Assembly (NCBI GenBank): GCA_000961655.1
Contig: LADR01000008.1
Coordinates: forward strand, 248,001-312,000
DNA: 64,000 bases
Direction of reading: 5' to 3'
Origin: Desulfatitalea sp. BRH_c12
Lineage (GTDB): Bacteria > Desulfobacterota > Desulfobacteria > Desulfobacterales > Desulfosarcinaceae
The notes below the pieces were generated by a model that saw only the letters and a program-made list of their open reading frames with translations, made no database searches and was not told the DNA's origin. Both the position numbers and the translations under genes were made by a program. Every line of letters begins with the position of its first letter. Position 1 is the first letter of the stretch. Below, in pieces: positions 7,983 through 16,669 of this stretch.

Positions 7983-9260
7983 TCACTTTTTGCATGATGA
8001 CTTGGGTGTGAACCTTTGCGGTTCAAATTGCAGGGTGGCGAGATAATCGTGTATTGTTTCGGCCCGCCGGATCAATTCAACGCGGCCGTCGCTGCGCAGA
8101 AGCAGCTCTTTGGGGCGCAGTTTACCATTATAGTTGAATCCCATGGCATGGCCATGGGCGCCTGTGTCCTGAATGATCAGCAGATCGCCTTCGTCGATGG
8201 GCGGCAGCGGGCGCTGGATCGCGAATTTGTCATTGTTTTCGCACAAAGATCCGACCACATCCACGGGTATGGCATCGCTACGCCCGGATTTGCCCAATAC
8301 TTCGATATGGTGATAGGCCCCGTACATAGCCGGTCGCATCAGGGCGGACATGCTGGCATCCACGCCGATGTAGGTGCGGTAAATGTCTTTACGGTTGATC
8401 GCTTTAACCACCAGAACGCCATGCGGGCCGGTCATGAAACGGCCACTTTCCATATACAAGCGCGGCATGTACTGCTGATCGGCGGCGAACTGCTCGAAAA
8501 GCACGTAGATTTCATTCGCCAGGCAGTCCAGATCGAACGGCGGATCTTCGGGCCGGTAAGGGATGCCCAAGCCCCCGCCGATGTTAATGAATTCAAAGCG
8601 GATGCCTAACTCGGAGGTTATCCAGCGGGCGGTGTCCAAGAGCATTCGGGCAGTCTGTACCATATACGCACAGTTCAGCTCGTTGGAAGCGAGCATGGTG
8701 TGCAGGCCGAACCGACGCGCACCCTTGGTTTTGGCACAAGCATAGGCATCCAGCAGTTGGTGGTGTGCAACGCCGTACTTGGCTTCGACCGGGTTGCCGA
8801 TAATACTGTTGCCGCTGCGTCGCGGCCCGGGGTTGTAGCGGAAGCAGATCACCTCGGGCATTTGCGGCACCTTGGGGATCAAGGTGATATCGTCCAGGTT
8901 GAGCAGAGATCCCCCTTTGCCGAGGGCTTCCTCGAAATCCGCAGCACTGGTGTTGTTGGAAGTAAACATCAGCTCTTCACCCAGGCCGCCGACCTGGCGC
9001 GATAGGACCAGTTCCGCGATGGAACTGCAATCGAACCCGAAACCCAGATCCCGCATAATTTTCATGATGTGCGGATTGGGCAGGGCCTTGACGGCGAAAT
9101 ACTCCCGAAAACCATCGATTCGCGAAAATGCGTCGTTCAGCCGCAGGCCGGTTTGACGAATGCCTTCTTCATCGTAGATGTGAAAGGGCGTTCCAAATTG
9201 CGCTTCGATTTCCGGCAGAATGGGAAAGAGCCGATCACGGTAAAACGGACTCATCGGCAT
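7983..9260 (-). CDS. lysA: Diaminopimelate decarboxylase (PLP, alanine-racemase fold)
   Basis: 425 residues. It decarboxylates meso-diaminopimelate to L-lysine, the last step of lysine synthesis. Group IV decarboxylase features are YFAVKALPNP with the PLP lysine Lys58, the glycine-rich NIGGGLGIPY phosphate-binding loop, ESGRFMTGPHG, and GSLCENNDKF with the active-site cysteine from the second subunit. The ATG at 9260 has AAGGAG 9 bases upstream; a second ATG two codons later is possible. It lies 13 bases downstream of dapL, so the two clearly form an operon. The sequence is a divergent LysA subtype; carboxynorspermidine decarboxylase is a less likely alternative given the neighbour. Confidence 0.88.
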   Translation of the reverse strand: MPMSPFYRDRLFPILPEIEAQFGTPFHIYDEEGIRQTGLRLNDAFSRIDGFREYFAVKALPNPHIMKIMRDLGFGFDCSSIAELVLSRQVGGLGEELMFTSNNTSAADFEEALGKGGSLLNLDDITLIPKVPQMPEVICFRYNPGPRRSGNSIIGNPVEAKYGVAHHQLLDAYACAKTKGARRFGLHTMLASNELNCAYMVQTARMLLDTARWITSELGIRFEFINIGGGLGIPYRPEDPPFDLDCLANEIYVLFEQFAADQQYMPRLYMESGRFMTGPHGVLVVKAINRKDIYRTYIGVDASMSALMRPAMYGAYHHIEVLGKSGRSDAIPVDVVGSLCENNDKFAIQRPLPPIDEGDLLIIQDTGAHGHAMGFNYNGKLRPKELLLRSDGRVELIRRAETIHDYLATLQFEPQRFTPKSSCKK

Positions 9261-9273
9261 GGTGTGGCACTCC

Positions 9274-10497
9274 TTAGGTCAATGCAGTCTGGATCAGATT
9301 CATGGCTTTTTGAACATTGGCAAAACTGTTGAATGCGCTCAGGCGGATATACCCCTGTCCGCAGGTGCCGAAGCCCGCGCCCGGCGTGCAGACCACGCCG
9401 GCTTTTTCGAGCAGCAGGTCGAAAAACGCCCACGAGTCACGACGGCCGTTGATCCAAATATAAGGTGAATTGTCTCCGCCGACGCACGGGTATCCCAGAT
9501 CGGTGAAAGCCTGTCGGATGAAGGCGGCATTGTTCAAATAGTAATCGGTCAACTCCCGGACCTGCGCCTGGCCCTCGGGTGAATAGACCGCCTCGGCGGC
9601 TCTTTGAACTGGGTAGGAGACGCTGTTGAACTTGGTTGTGTGACGTCGGTTCCACAGGTCGTACACCGTTATCACCTGACCGTCGGCGGTGTGCGCCTTG
9701 CAGGATTTGGGTACAACGGTAAAAGCGCAGCGCGTTCCGGTAAAACCGGCGGTCTTCGAAAAACTGCGGAATTCGATGGCCACATTGCGCGCACCGTCGA
9801 TTTCATAGATCGTGCGCGGTAGGCTCTCGTCACGAATGAACGCCTCATAGGCAGCATCGTAGAGGATAAGGGCCTTGTGCTCATGGGCGTAGCGGACCCA
9901 TTGGCCCAATTGCGCATGCGTGATCGTAGCGCCGGTCGGGTTGTTGGGGAAACACAGGTAAATCAGATCTACCGGTTCTTGTGGCAGCGCAGGCACATAT
10001 CCATTGGCTTCAGTGCAGTCCAGGTAGACGAGACCCTCATAGCGGCCGTCCTGAAAAGTGCCGGTGCGGCCGGCCATCACGTTCGTGTCGACATAGACCG
10101 GATAAACCGGGTCGGGCACCGCGACACGAATGTCGGTTGCGAAGATTTCCTGAATATTGCCCGTGTCGCACTTGGCCCCGTCGCTGACAAAGATTTCATC
10201 CGCCGCGATCGAGGCCCCGCGATCCTGAAAATCGTGTTGGGCGATTTTTTCGCGCAGAAAAGCATACCCCTGTTCCGGTCCATACCCCCGGAAACTGCTG
10301 TCCTGGGCCAGTTCATCGGTGGCTTTGTGCAGGGCATCGATACATGCCGCCGGCAGCGCGCGGGTCACGTCGCCGATACCCATGCGGATGATTTCCCTGT
10401 CCGGGTGTTGCGCCTGAAACGCCTCCACGCGCTTGGCGATATGGGCAAAAAGGTAGCTGGATTGCAATTTCAGATAATTTTCATTGATTCGGATCAT
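9274..10497 (-). CDS. dapL: LL-diaminopimelate aminotransferase
   Basis: 407 residues, the usual length for DapL, a class I/II PLP aminotransferase. It converts tetrahydrodipicolinate directly to LL-diaminopimelate with glutamate as donor, bypassing DapD, DapC and DapE. Diagnostic stretches are the N-terminal [46 protein letters not shown] and [13 protein letters not shown] with the PLP lysine Lys248. AAAGGTGA precedes the ATG. With the downstream decarboxylase it forms a lysine/peptidoglycan precursor operon. A TTGACC-N17-TATCCA promoter lies about 90 bases upstream. Confidence 0.95.
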   Translation of the reverse strand: MIRINENYLKLQSSYLFAHIAKRVEAFQAQHPDREIIRMGIGDVTRALPAACIDALHKATDELAQDSSFRGYGPEQGYAFLREKIAQHDFQDRGASIAADEIFVSDGAKCDTGNIQEIFATDIRVAVPDPVYPVYVDTNVMAGRTGTFQDGRYEGLVYLDCTEANGYVPALPQEPVDLIYLCFPNNPTGATITHAQLGQWVRYAHEHKALILYDAAYEAFIRDESLPRTIYEIDGARNVAIEFRSFSKTAGFTGTRCAFTVVPKSCKAHTADGQVITVYDLWNRRHTTKFNSVSYPVQRAAEAVYSPEGQAQVRELTDYYLNNAAFIRQAFTDLGYPCVGGDNSPYIWINGRRDSWAFFDLLLEKAGVVCTPGAGFGTCGQGYIRLSAFNSFANVQKAMNLIQTALT

Positions 10498-10588
10498 CGT
10501 TCACCTTTGGCCGTCGGATTCCCCGTTGTCGGGGGGTCGATGGGGTATGCGGAATGGAATGCCGTCTAGAGTGATTGTGATGTGGGCT

Positions 10589-10617
10589 TGGATATTCAAA
10601 AAAACGAGTTTGGTCAA
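10589..10617 (-). promoter_or_regulatory. Putative promoter of the dapL-lysA operon
   Basis: Read on the minus strand, TTGACC (10617-10612) and TATCCA (10594-10589) are 17 bases apart, about 90 bases before the dapL start. This is an eye match to sigma70 consensus. Confidence 0.4.
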
Positions 10618-10662
10618 TAAGGAACGTCCAAGTTTTTCCTACCATGGTTTTTTTTCTGGTCA

Positions 10663-10905
10663 TCAAGGGTCTTCGCTGTCGGCGTGTGGACCGGTTCGCT
10701 GATCCTGCCGCTGTCTCCATAAGCGTATACCAAAACCCAGCCCCAACGTTGCACTGATCAGAATGATCAGGTTGCTGGCAAAGAAGCTGATCACGAAGGA
10801 GAAAGGATCGTCGAGCCGGTAGCTCGTAATCAGAATATGGATGCCGAAAAGCATGAAAAACAAGCTGACCAGAAGCAATAATCCATTTTTGAGATATTGT
10901 GTCAT
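10663..10905 (-). CDS. Small two-helix membrane protein
   Basis: 80 residues with two hydrophobic segments (about 8-27 and 38-62) and a charged, polar C-terminal tail. No family recognised. The hydrophobic pattern and the position in an otherwise gene-free gap support a real gene, but the ribosome-binding site is weak (GGAAAAA several bases before the ATG). It lies upstream of the dapL promoter on the same strand and ends about 45 bases before that promoter. Confidence 0.55.
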   Translation of the reverse strand: MTQYLKNGLLLLVSLFFMLFGIHILITSYRLDDPFSFVISFFASNLIILISATLGLGFGIRLWRQRQDQRTGPHADSEDP

Positions 10906-11041
10906 GTGAATTTTTCCATTTCGAAGTCGTTATCCTCATCAACCAGACCACATAAGCACTCCGGCGCCGCCTGTTCAAGTGAAATACGCAAGTTTCGGGT
11001 TTGCGTTAAGTAGCTGCCCTGTTTGGAAATAGTAAGATCGG

Positions 11042-11070
11042 TTGACATTTTTCAGACCGCTCACTATACA
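11042..11070 (+). promoter_or_regulatory. Strong sigma70-type promoter of the GAF-PAS-LuxR gene
   Basis: TTGACA at 11042-11047 and TATACA at 11065-11070 with exactly 17 bases between them, 86 bases upstream of the start codon. This is the best consensus promoter seen in the window. Confidence 0.7.
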
Positions 11071-11155
11071 CGAAAGGGCTCTGCGCTGATACCGGGATGA
11101 TTTTAGTGATGCATGGTTCGCTCCCCACCTGCTTACGCAACGGAAAACGAAAGTC

Positions 11156-13141
11156 ATGGTCAACCTGTCAAGATCGCAAAAAGCGCCTGGACTGCTCGAG
11201 CCAGGAGACCGCTTGTCCGATTGGGTATCTTTGATTGCCTCGCTCGAGGGCGACCCTCGCCGAGCCTTGTCTATCCTTTTGCAATATGCCCTGGATACGG
11301 TTCAAGGGCAATTCGCAGTCTGCAACTTTTTCGATTTCGAATGCCTGCAGATCCTTACCCCTTATGGTTGCCGTCTTCCCGCGGATTTTCAGAAAACTGG
11401 CCCCCTGAAGGGCAGGGTGTGTTTTGAAGAATTGGTCGCGGCGGCAAAACCCGCAGCTGTTTTAGACAATCTGGAGCATACCCCCTATTCGGAGTCAGAC
11501 CCGAACGTCAGGCGCTTTAAGTTGAAAGCCTACATTGGCGTTGCCGTGCGTGTGGCCGGACGCACGATCGGATCTCTCAGCGTCTGGGACAACCGCGTGC
11601 GGATTTTTGCTGCCGACGCCTGCCAGAGTCTGCATTTTGCCGCTCACCTGATTTCGGTCGCGGTCGAGCGTCAGCAGAATGAAAAAAAGTTGAAACGCCG
11701 TTCCGCCAGCGATACGCTTCTTTCGGCGATATCGGCCCAGGTCATCTCGACCCAGGACCGCTCTTTTTTGGATTATTGCCTTTACATCATCGGCGATTCC
11801 CTGGACATCGACACGGTTTGCATCTTGTGGCACGATCCGCAAACCCATTTTTTCCATCCACACTCATCCCGTTGGGAGCATGGCCGAGTGGCTGCCAGTG
11901 ATCGATCCGCCTTCGCCGATCTTTTGGCGATCCCCGAGATCCGCAAGGTGATCGAAATAAAAGAGCCTTTCCAGTGCAACGATACGGACAGTATCACAGA
12001 CCCGGCTACGCGCGCATTTTTCAATCAGAACCATGTGACTTCCCTTTTGCTGATGCCCATCGGCAACCAACGACAGTTCTACGGATTATGCGCAATTTAT
12101 ACCCACGCCCGGCCTCATCGGTGGGATGAAGAAAGCCTGGACACGTTCATGGCAATCATGAGTCTGATTGCCCAATGGAAAGAGGCACGCACCATCTCTG
12201 AGGAACTGGACGAAAGCCAGGCACTGAACCACCAACTGTTTCAGCTTTCCGCCACGTCCGTTTACCAGATCGATTTTAAAACAGGCCGTTTCATCAAAGT
12301 CAACGACCAGTTGTGCCGGTCGACCGGGTACAGTGAACAGGAACTGTTGCGCATGAAGCCGGAGGATCTATTGACGTCCGCCAGTCGCCAGGTATACGAG
12401 CAGCGACGGGCGGACATGCTGGCCGGGCGGACCGTCTCAAGCAATGTGGAGTTTCAGATAAGAACCAAAAGTGGCGCTCTTGAATGGGGTCATTTTCATA
12501 TTCGCCACTTGTTCACAGGAAAACAGATCCGGGGCGCCAATGTGGTGGTCCACATGATCACGGAACAGAAAAACGCCTACGAGGAATTGGCCGGCTATCG
12601 CAGACGATTGGAAGCCCTGGTGCAAGAACGCACCATGGAGCTGTTGCAGGCCAACCAGAAGCTGCGCGAAGAAGTCGCCCGGCGAACCGAAACGGCCAAG
12701 GAGTTGCGGCTCAAATCGGAACGGCTCAAGGAATTGAATACCGCCATGCGTGTGCTCCTCGATAAGCGCAATGAAGATCGGCTGCATTCGGAAGAGAACA
12801 TCCGCGTCAACCTGGTCCAGCTGATCGAACCCTATCTCGACCGCTTGGATCGCAGCGGACTCAGCGTTCCACAACAGCAGTTGCTGGACGTGGTACGCAT
12901 AAACCTCAACGAAGTGGTGAGTTCGCCAATGCCGGAGTTGTCAGCCAAATATTATGTCTTTTCTCCCGGCGAATTGCAGGTGGCCAATCTGATCCGCAAA
13001 GGGCGTACCACCAAGGACATGGCCCGCCTGCTCAACATCTCCCCCCGTACCGTAGAATCTTACCGCAATTGCATTCGCAAAAAACTGGGCCTCAAGAACA
13101 AAAAGGTCAATCTGAAAACCTATCTCTCTTCCAAAGAGTGA
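11156..13141 (+). CDS. GAF-GAF-PAS sensor with LuxR-type DNA-binding domain
   Basis: 661 residues, a one-component regulator rather than a kinase. Two GAF-like domains occupy about 30-172 and 185-345. A PAS domain spans about 357-470 (VYQIDFKTGRFIKVNDQLCRSTGYS and the following PAC-like segment), a helical coiled-coil linker about 470-545, and a LuxR/GerE helix-turn-helix about 602-650 (SPGELQVANLIRKGRTTKDMARLLNISPRTVESYRNCIRKKLGL). The ligand is unknown. The ATG at 11156 has only a weak purine-rich leader. The neighbouring genes are on the other strand, so its targets cannot be inferred with confidence; the convergent exporter operon is one candidate. Confidence 0.85.
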   Translation: MVNLSRSQKAPGLLEPGDRLSDWVSLIASLEGDPRRALSILLQYALDTVQGQFAVCNFFDFECLQILTPYGCRLPADFQKTGPLKGRVCFEELVAAAKPAAVLDNLEHTPYSESDPNVRRFKLKAYIGVAVRVAGRTIGSLSVWDNRVRIFAADACQSLHFAAHLISVAVERQQNEKKLKRRSASDTLLSAISAQVISTQDRSFLDYCLYIIGDSLDIDTVCILWHDPQTHFFHPHSSRWEHGRVAASDRSAFADLLAIPEIRKVIEIKEPFQCNDTDSITDPATRAFFNQNHVTSLLLMPIGNQRQFYGLCAIYTHARPHRWDEESLDTFMAIMSLIAQWKEARTISEELDESQALNHQLFQLSATSVYQIDFKTGRFIKVNDQLCRSTGYSEQELLRMKPEDLLTSASRQVYEQRRADMLAGRTVSSNVEFQIRTKSGALEWGHFHIRHLFTGKQIRGANVVVHMITEQKNAYEELAGYRRRLEALVQERTMELLQANQKLREEVARRTETAKELRLKSERLKELNTAMRVLLDKRNEDRLHSEENIRVNLVQLIEPYLDRLDRSGLSVPQQQLLDVVRINLNEVVSSPMPELSAKYYVFSPGELQVANLIRKGRTTKDMARLLNISPRTVESYRNCIRKKLGLKNKKVNLKTYLSSKE

Positions 13142-13154
13142 CCTAATCCGGTTT

Positions 13155-13856
13155 TTACACGCACGCTGCCGCCTCGGCGGGGTTTGGCGTGTCGATTAAA
13201 AGGCCGTCGCGCACTTTGAGAACCCGTTGCGCATACCCGGCGCATGCCGTGCTGTGGGTTACCATCATGATTGTCGTTCCCTGCTGATTGAGGCGCGCCA
13301 GCAGCGTCATAATTGTTTTGGAGGTACGGGTATCGAGATTGCCAGTCGGCTCGTCAGCCAACAAAACCGGCGGATTGTTCACAATGGCGCGTGCGATGGC
13401 GGTTCTTTCCATTTCGCCGCCCGAAATCTGGTTGGGCAGTCGCTTGGCTTTATCCGCCATGCCGACCCAGGCCAGGGCCTCATGGGCCATGAATTCCTTT
13501 ACACGACGCGAATGACCGGTGGTTGTCAGGGGCAGCATCACGTTTTCGACTACTGATAAATAGGGCACCAGGTGAAAGCTCTGGAAAATAAATCCCAGGT
13601 ATTCACGGCGGAAATCGGCCTGCTTTTCGCCATCCAAGGCATAGACATCGATGTCGTCTACGAGATAGCGACCGGAGGTTGGCGTGTTCATGGCGCCCAT
13701 TATGGATAGCAGGGTGGATTTGCCTGAACCGGACTCGCCCATGACCGCCACGAACTCTCCGCTGCGCACCGTGAAAGTGATCTCGTCAATCGCCTTTACG
13801 CAGGCGTCGCCCTGGCCATAGGTCTTGCTGATGGTATCACATATGATGAAACTCAT
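13155..13856 (-). CDS. ABC transporter ATP-binding protein (LolD/MacB-like)
   Basis: 233 residues, the size of LolD-type ATPases. Walker A GESGSGKS is near residues 39-46, the Q-loop is in FIFQSFHLVPYLSV, the signature reads ISGGEMERTAIARA, where LSGGQ has become ISGGE, and Walker B is VLLADEPTGNLD. It energises the FtsX-like permease encoded 41 bases upstream. The ATG at 13854-13856 has GAGGG a few bases before it; an in-frame extension to 14012 would run through the permease gene. It is the third gene of a minus-strand operon DUF2318-permease-ATPase. The substrate is unknown; the DUF2318 partner suggests metal or redox-related envelope function. Confidence 0.9.
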   Translation of the reverse strand: MSFIICDTISKTYGQGDACVKAIDEITFTVRSGEFVAVMGESGSGKSTLLSIMGAMNTPTSGRYLVDDIDVYALDGEKQADFRREYLGFIFQSFHLVPYLSVVENVMLPLTTTGHSRRVKEFMAHEALAWVGMADKAKRLPNQISGGEMERTAIARAIVNNPPVLLADEPTGNLDTRTSKTIMTLLARLNQQGTTIMMVTHSTACAGYAQRVLKVRDGLLIDTPNPAEAAACV

Positions 13857-13897
13857 TTTTCCCTCTGGGTTTGTTGATTCGGTGATGAATTTGCGAA

Positions 13898-15052
13898 CTA
13901 GAGTGTTTTCAGCGCCCTGTTGGGATCCATGCCTGCCGCCAGAAAGGCCGGGTAGGCGCTGGACAGCAATCCCACCGCCATGGCCATGACCAGGGCGCCG
14001 ACCGCCAGCCATGGATCCATATGGATCGCTGCCGTGGCTTTGCCGAAAACTTTCAACCCCAACAACACCCCACCGACTCCGGTCAGATATCCGACTATGC
14101 CGGCCAAGGCACTGATCAGGCCAGCCTCCATGAAGATGATTCGCATGACATGGCTCCTTCGAAAACCGACTGCCCGGAAAATGCCGATCTCAGAGGTCCG
14201 TTCCCGGACGCTGCCCATCATCGTGACCAGTACCACCAACCCGCCGATGGCAACGACTACCAGCGACAAGGCGTAAGAAAACTTTTTGAAATGGGCCAGG
14301 GTCTCCATGCGTCCCTTGACCACTTGCTGTATGGCCATCACCTTGGCCGACGGCAACTGTTCGGCGATCTGGGCCACCATGTCGTCGACAGGGCAGTCGT
14401 GACAGAGCGCCGCCACTTCCACGATCGAAATCTGATTGGGTTTGTGCAGAAGGTTTTGGGCGGTGTCCAGGTGGGTAAATACCAAGTGATCGTCCTGGGA
14501 GCCGGTCGGTGCCAAAATACCCGAAACCTGCAAGGCCTGCCCATCGATGGTGACTTGTTGTCCGACGTTCAGGTTCAAAATGCGTGCAGCCTCGGCGCCG
14601 GCCAACACACCGGCGGGGCCGGGTGATTCGCCATCGATTTTCCACCATGGTTTAAGAATGCCGGCCGCCTCAAAATCGACTCCGGCCAGCGAGGCCGCCG
14701 CGGCACCTATTGTCACCGTGCCAAGGACCACCGGTCCTATGGCGGCAATGTTGGCGGCATTTTTAATGGTGCGGATGCCGGCAAGCTCTGTTTGACGGAT
14801 CGGCTGCACGTCAAAAGAGACCCCGCCCAGGGACATGCCACCGTAGGACAGGGCCAGGCTGTCCGTGCGCGGTACGATCAGAATATTGGCACCATATTTT
14901 TCCAGCTTGGTATTGATATCGTGGGCCGTGCTGTCTACAAAACAGATCACCGCCACTATCGTGGCAATGCCGATGGTCAATCCAGCCAGGATGAACGTGG
15001 ATTTGGCTTTGCGGCGCAGCAAATTTTTAATGGCGATATCGCGCAGTGTCAT
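13898..15052 (-). CDS. ABC transporter permease, FtsX/MacB family
   Basis: 384 residues with the MacB/LolC layout: an N-terminal transmembrane helix (about 20-42), a large periplasmic domain (about 45-260) and three C-terminal helices (about 265-290, 318-345 and 352-375). The final helices include LVTMMGSVRERTSEIGIFRAVGFRRSHVMR, the cytoplasmic coupling region typical of FtsX permeases. The periplasmic part holds a CHDC motif near 220, unusual and possibly redox-active or metal-binding. The ATG at 15050-15052 has AAGGAG 10 bases upstream, inside the end of the DUF2318 gene. It works with the ATPase encoded just downstream. Confidence 0.9.
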   Translation of the reverse strand: MTLRDIAIKNLLRRKAKSTFILAGLTIGIATIVAVICFVDSTAHDINTKLEKYGANILIVPRTDSLALSYGGMSLGGVSFDVQPIRQTELAGIRTIKNAANIAAIGPVVLGTVTIGAAAASLAGVDFEAAGILKPWWKIDGESPGPAGVLAGAEAARILNLNVGQQVTIDGQALQVSGILAPTGSQDDHLVFTHLDTAQNLLHKPNQISIVEVAALCHDCPVDDMVAQIAEQLPSAKVMAIQQVVKGRMETLAHFKKFSYALSLVVVAIGGLVVLVTMMGSVRERTSEIGIFRAVGFRRSHVMRIIFMEAGLISALAGIVGYLTGVGGVLLGLKVFGKATAAIHMDPWLAVGALVMAMAVGLLSSAYPAFLAAGMDPNRALKTL

Positions 15053-15056
15053 CGTT

Positions 15057-15626
15057 TTAGGTCTCCTTGTTGAAATCGAAATAGGATCGTCCCCGTACAA
15101 TGTCTTCGGCCTGAATGATCAGATGATCGTCCTCGACACTGCGATTCAGTGGGGCGGGGTTGCACCCGCCCTGAACGTCGTTGATGCGGTTGGAGGCGAA
15201 ACGGCGGCCGCAATTTTTGCAGACCATCTCGTCACCATCTTGCGTGTATCCTTTCCCCGAGCGCCAACATACATCGCAGGCATCAAAAGCCGCCCGCACC
15301 ACGCCATCGGCGCTTTTTAATACAAAGTAGCGAATGGTCAGGCCATCGTGCGGGTATTCGAAATGGTGCGCCTGACTACCCTCGAACAGCGATAGTGGAT
15401 AGCGGACTTGCGCGGCGCCGACGACCTGGGCATTCGTATCCCTGGGCGCGGAAGCTGTGGGGCGGACCGGTGCCGTCCAGACGAAGTAGGCCGCGCTCAT
15501 GGCGGCGGCGACCACCATGGCGGCGGTAATTAGAAGGAAAGGATTCACCTTGCGCTTGGGTAATTTTCCCAGTACGAGATCTTTTTTCAGCTGGCGTTTT
15601 TTTTGGGAAGACGACTTAGAATTCAT
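15057..15626 (-). CDS. Membrane-anchored DUF2318 protein (Fe-S/metal-binding)
   Basis: 189 residues. A basic N-terminus is followed by one transmembrane helix (about 29-50) and a C-terminal cysteine domain: FDACDVCW (Cys117, Cys120), VCKNCGRRF (Cys136, Cys139) and GGCNP (Cys155). This pattern marks the DUF2318 family, found fused to or beside FTR1-like iron uptake proteins and next to ABC permeases. The cysteines probably bind a metal or iron-sulfur centre outside the membrane. Only four bases separate its stop from the permease start, so the three proteins probably form one complex. A metal-responsive export or uptake role is inferred from family context only. Confidence 0.87.
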   Translation of the reverse strand: MNSKSSSQKKRQLKKDLVLGKLPKRKVNPFLLITAAMVVAAAMSAAYFVWTAPVRPTASAPRDTNAQVVGAAQVRYPLSLFEGSQAHHFEYPHDGLTIRYFVLKSADGVVRAAFDACDVCWRSGKGYTQDGDEMVCKNCGRRFASNRINDVQGGCNPAPLNRSVEDDHLIIQAEDIVRGRSYFDFNKET

Positions 15627-15806
15627 ATGAATGCCTCAAAGGTAGATGTATTTGGGTTCAGCGATTCATCAGTGCGACGGCGCAGCGGGCCTGCCGCGCA
15701 AGTTTCTTGATGAACGCACGCATTGCGGCGCAACGCATCGGTCGCATCGAATGCAGGGATTATCTTAAAATGCTATCGGGTTGCGGATATAGCGGATGTG
15801 GAACCA

Positions 15807-16202
15807 TCAACAAAGAATGGAAAGGGTCATGAGATACAGGGGGACCTGCGCAGTGATGACGCCAGGCTGCTGAAGAACCTGACCGCGGAAAATACGGCGG
15901 TCGGGAACGGTTTTGGTGAGTCCTGTGATAACGTCCGCAACCTGCGGATTGAATCTTTGAAAAGAGGCCGAAGTGGTGACCGGTGCCTCTGTCTGGCCGG
16001 CGTCGCAACACGCCCACGACAGACATTCAGACGGTGAGGCGCTATGCGTGTCGGTACCATCGCAGTGGGCAGTCGCCGGCGCTACGCAGCAACAGCACGC
16101 CGGCAGGCAACTGGGCTGGAGGAATGCCGCTTGAGCGGACGTGTTCACGATCATCCATAACGCCATCATGAACACGAGTGGTCTGGTAATGTGGGTATTC
16201 AT
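15807..16202 (-). CDS. Cys-rich secreted small protein
   Basis: 131 residues, no recognised family. Residues about 7-25 form a signal-peptide-like hydrophobic stretch ending in SAQA. A cysteine cluster follows (CLPACCCC, then isolated Cys, ECLSWACC) and a Cys-free C-terminal half of basic and polar residues. The ATG at 16200-16202 has GGGAG four bases upstream and a TTGACA-N17-GATAGA promoter-like pair just before it, which makes a real gene likely. It lies 180 bases upstream of the DUF2318 gene on the same strand and may be functionally linked, for example in periplasmic metal binding; that is inference. Confidence 0.55.
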   Translation of the reverse strand: MNTHITRPLVFMMALWMIVNTSAQAAFLQPSCLPACCCCVAPATAHCDGTDTHSASPSECLSWACCDAGQTEAPVTTSASFQRFNPQVADVITGLTKTVPDRRIFRGQVLQQPGVITAQVPLYLMTLSILC

Positions 16203-16669
16203 TCGACTCCCGTCCCTGAAACGATACTGTCTATCGCCACAAGCGTCGGAATTGTCAAGCGCAATCTTTTCCTTTAAAAAGGAACGGGCCCGACCACCAC
16301 CCCACGTAAGTGATACGGGCCCGCAAAAACAAATCGCAATTTTCTTTGCAAGGTCTTTGCCAATACAAACGATGCCCATAAGACACTGCAGCAGGGGCGT
16401 GTCGGTGGCCTGTTGGCTGCGTTGCTGAGGGGCGATTTGTGCACCGATGCTGAGATCCGGAACGAAAACTGCCCATGCGTGCGCACAAAACGTAACTGCC
16501 AGACCGGCGTGCCGGCAGGTCGGCGCGGCCGGATAAGGCTCGCATACAAACCCGGATTCACAAAAGCGATCAAGTAGGCCTTGATTTTAAGTGCAGCTTA
16601 ATTTACCAGTGGGCGCTTAATCATAATTAATTTTCAGACAATACCATTTCCAACCCCAAAGGAGCACTT
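16203..16669. other. Divergent intergenic region upstream of carB
   Basis: About 470 bases. A putative minus-strand promoter has TTGACA at 16258-16253 with GATAGA 17 bases on. A hairpin-capable pair, GGGCCCG at 16287-16293 and CGGGCCC at 16316-16322, flanks a 22-base loop without a T-run. Short frames here lack ribosome-binding sites; no gene called. Confidence 0.5.

Noticed and set aside
7776-7997. 73-codon plus-strand frame in the 7.6-8.0 kb gap
   Set aside because: Poor ribosome-binding site, no family likeness, overlaps the end of the lysA-like gene.
12437-12874. 145-codon minus-strand frame inside the LuxR-type regulator
   Set aside because: Shadow of the PAS and coiled-coil coding region; no start signals.
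16287-16322. GGGCCCG/CGGGCCC stem as a terminator
   Set aside because: The 22-base loop and missing T-run make termination unlikely; kept only as a note in the intergenic entry.
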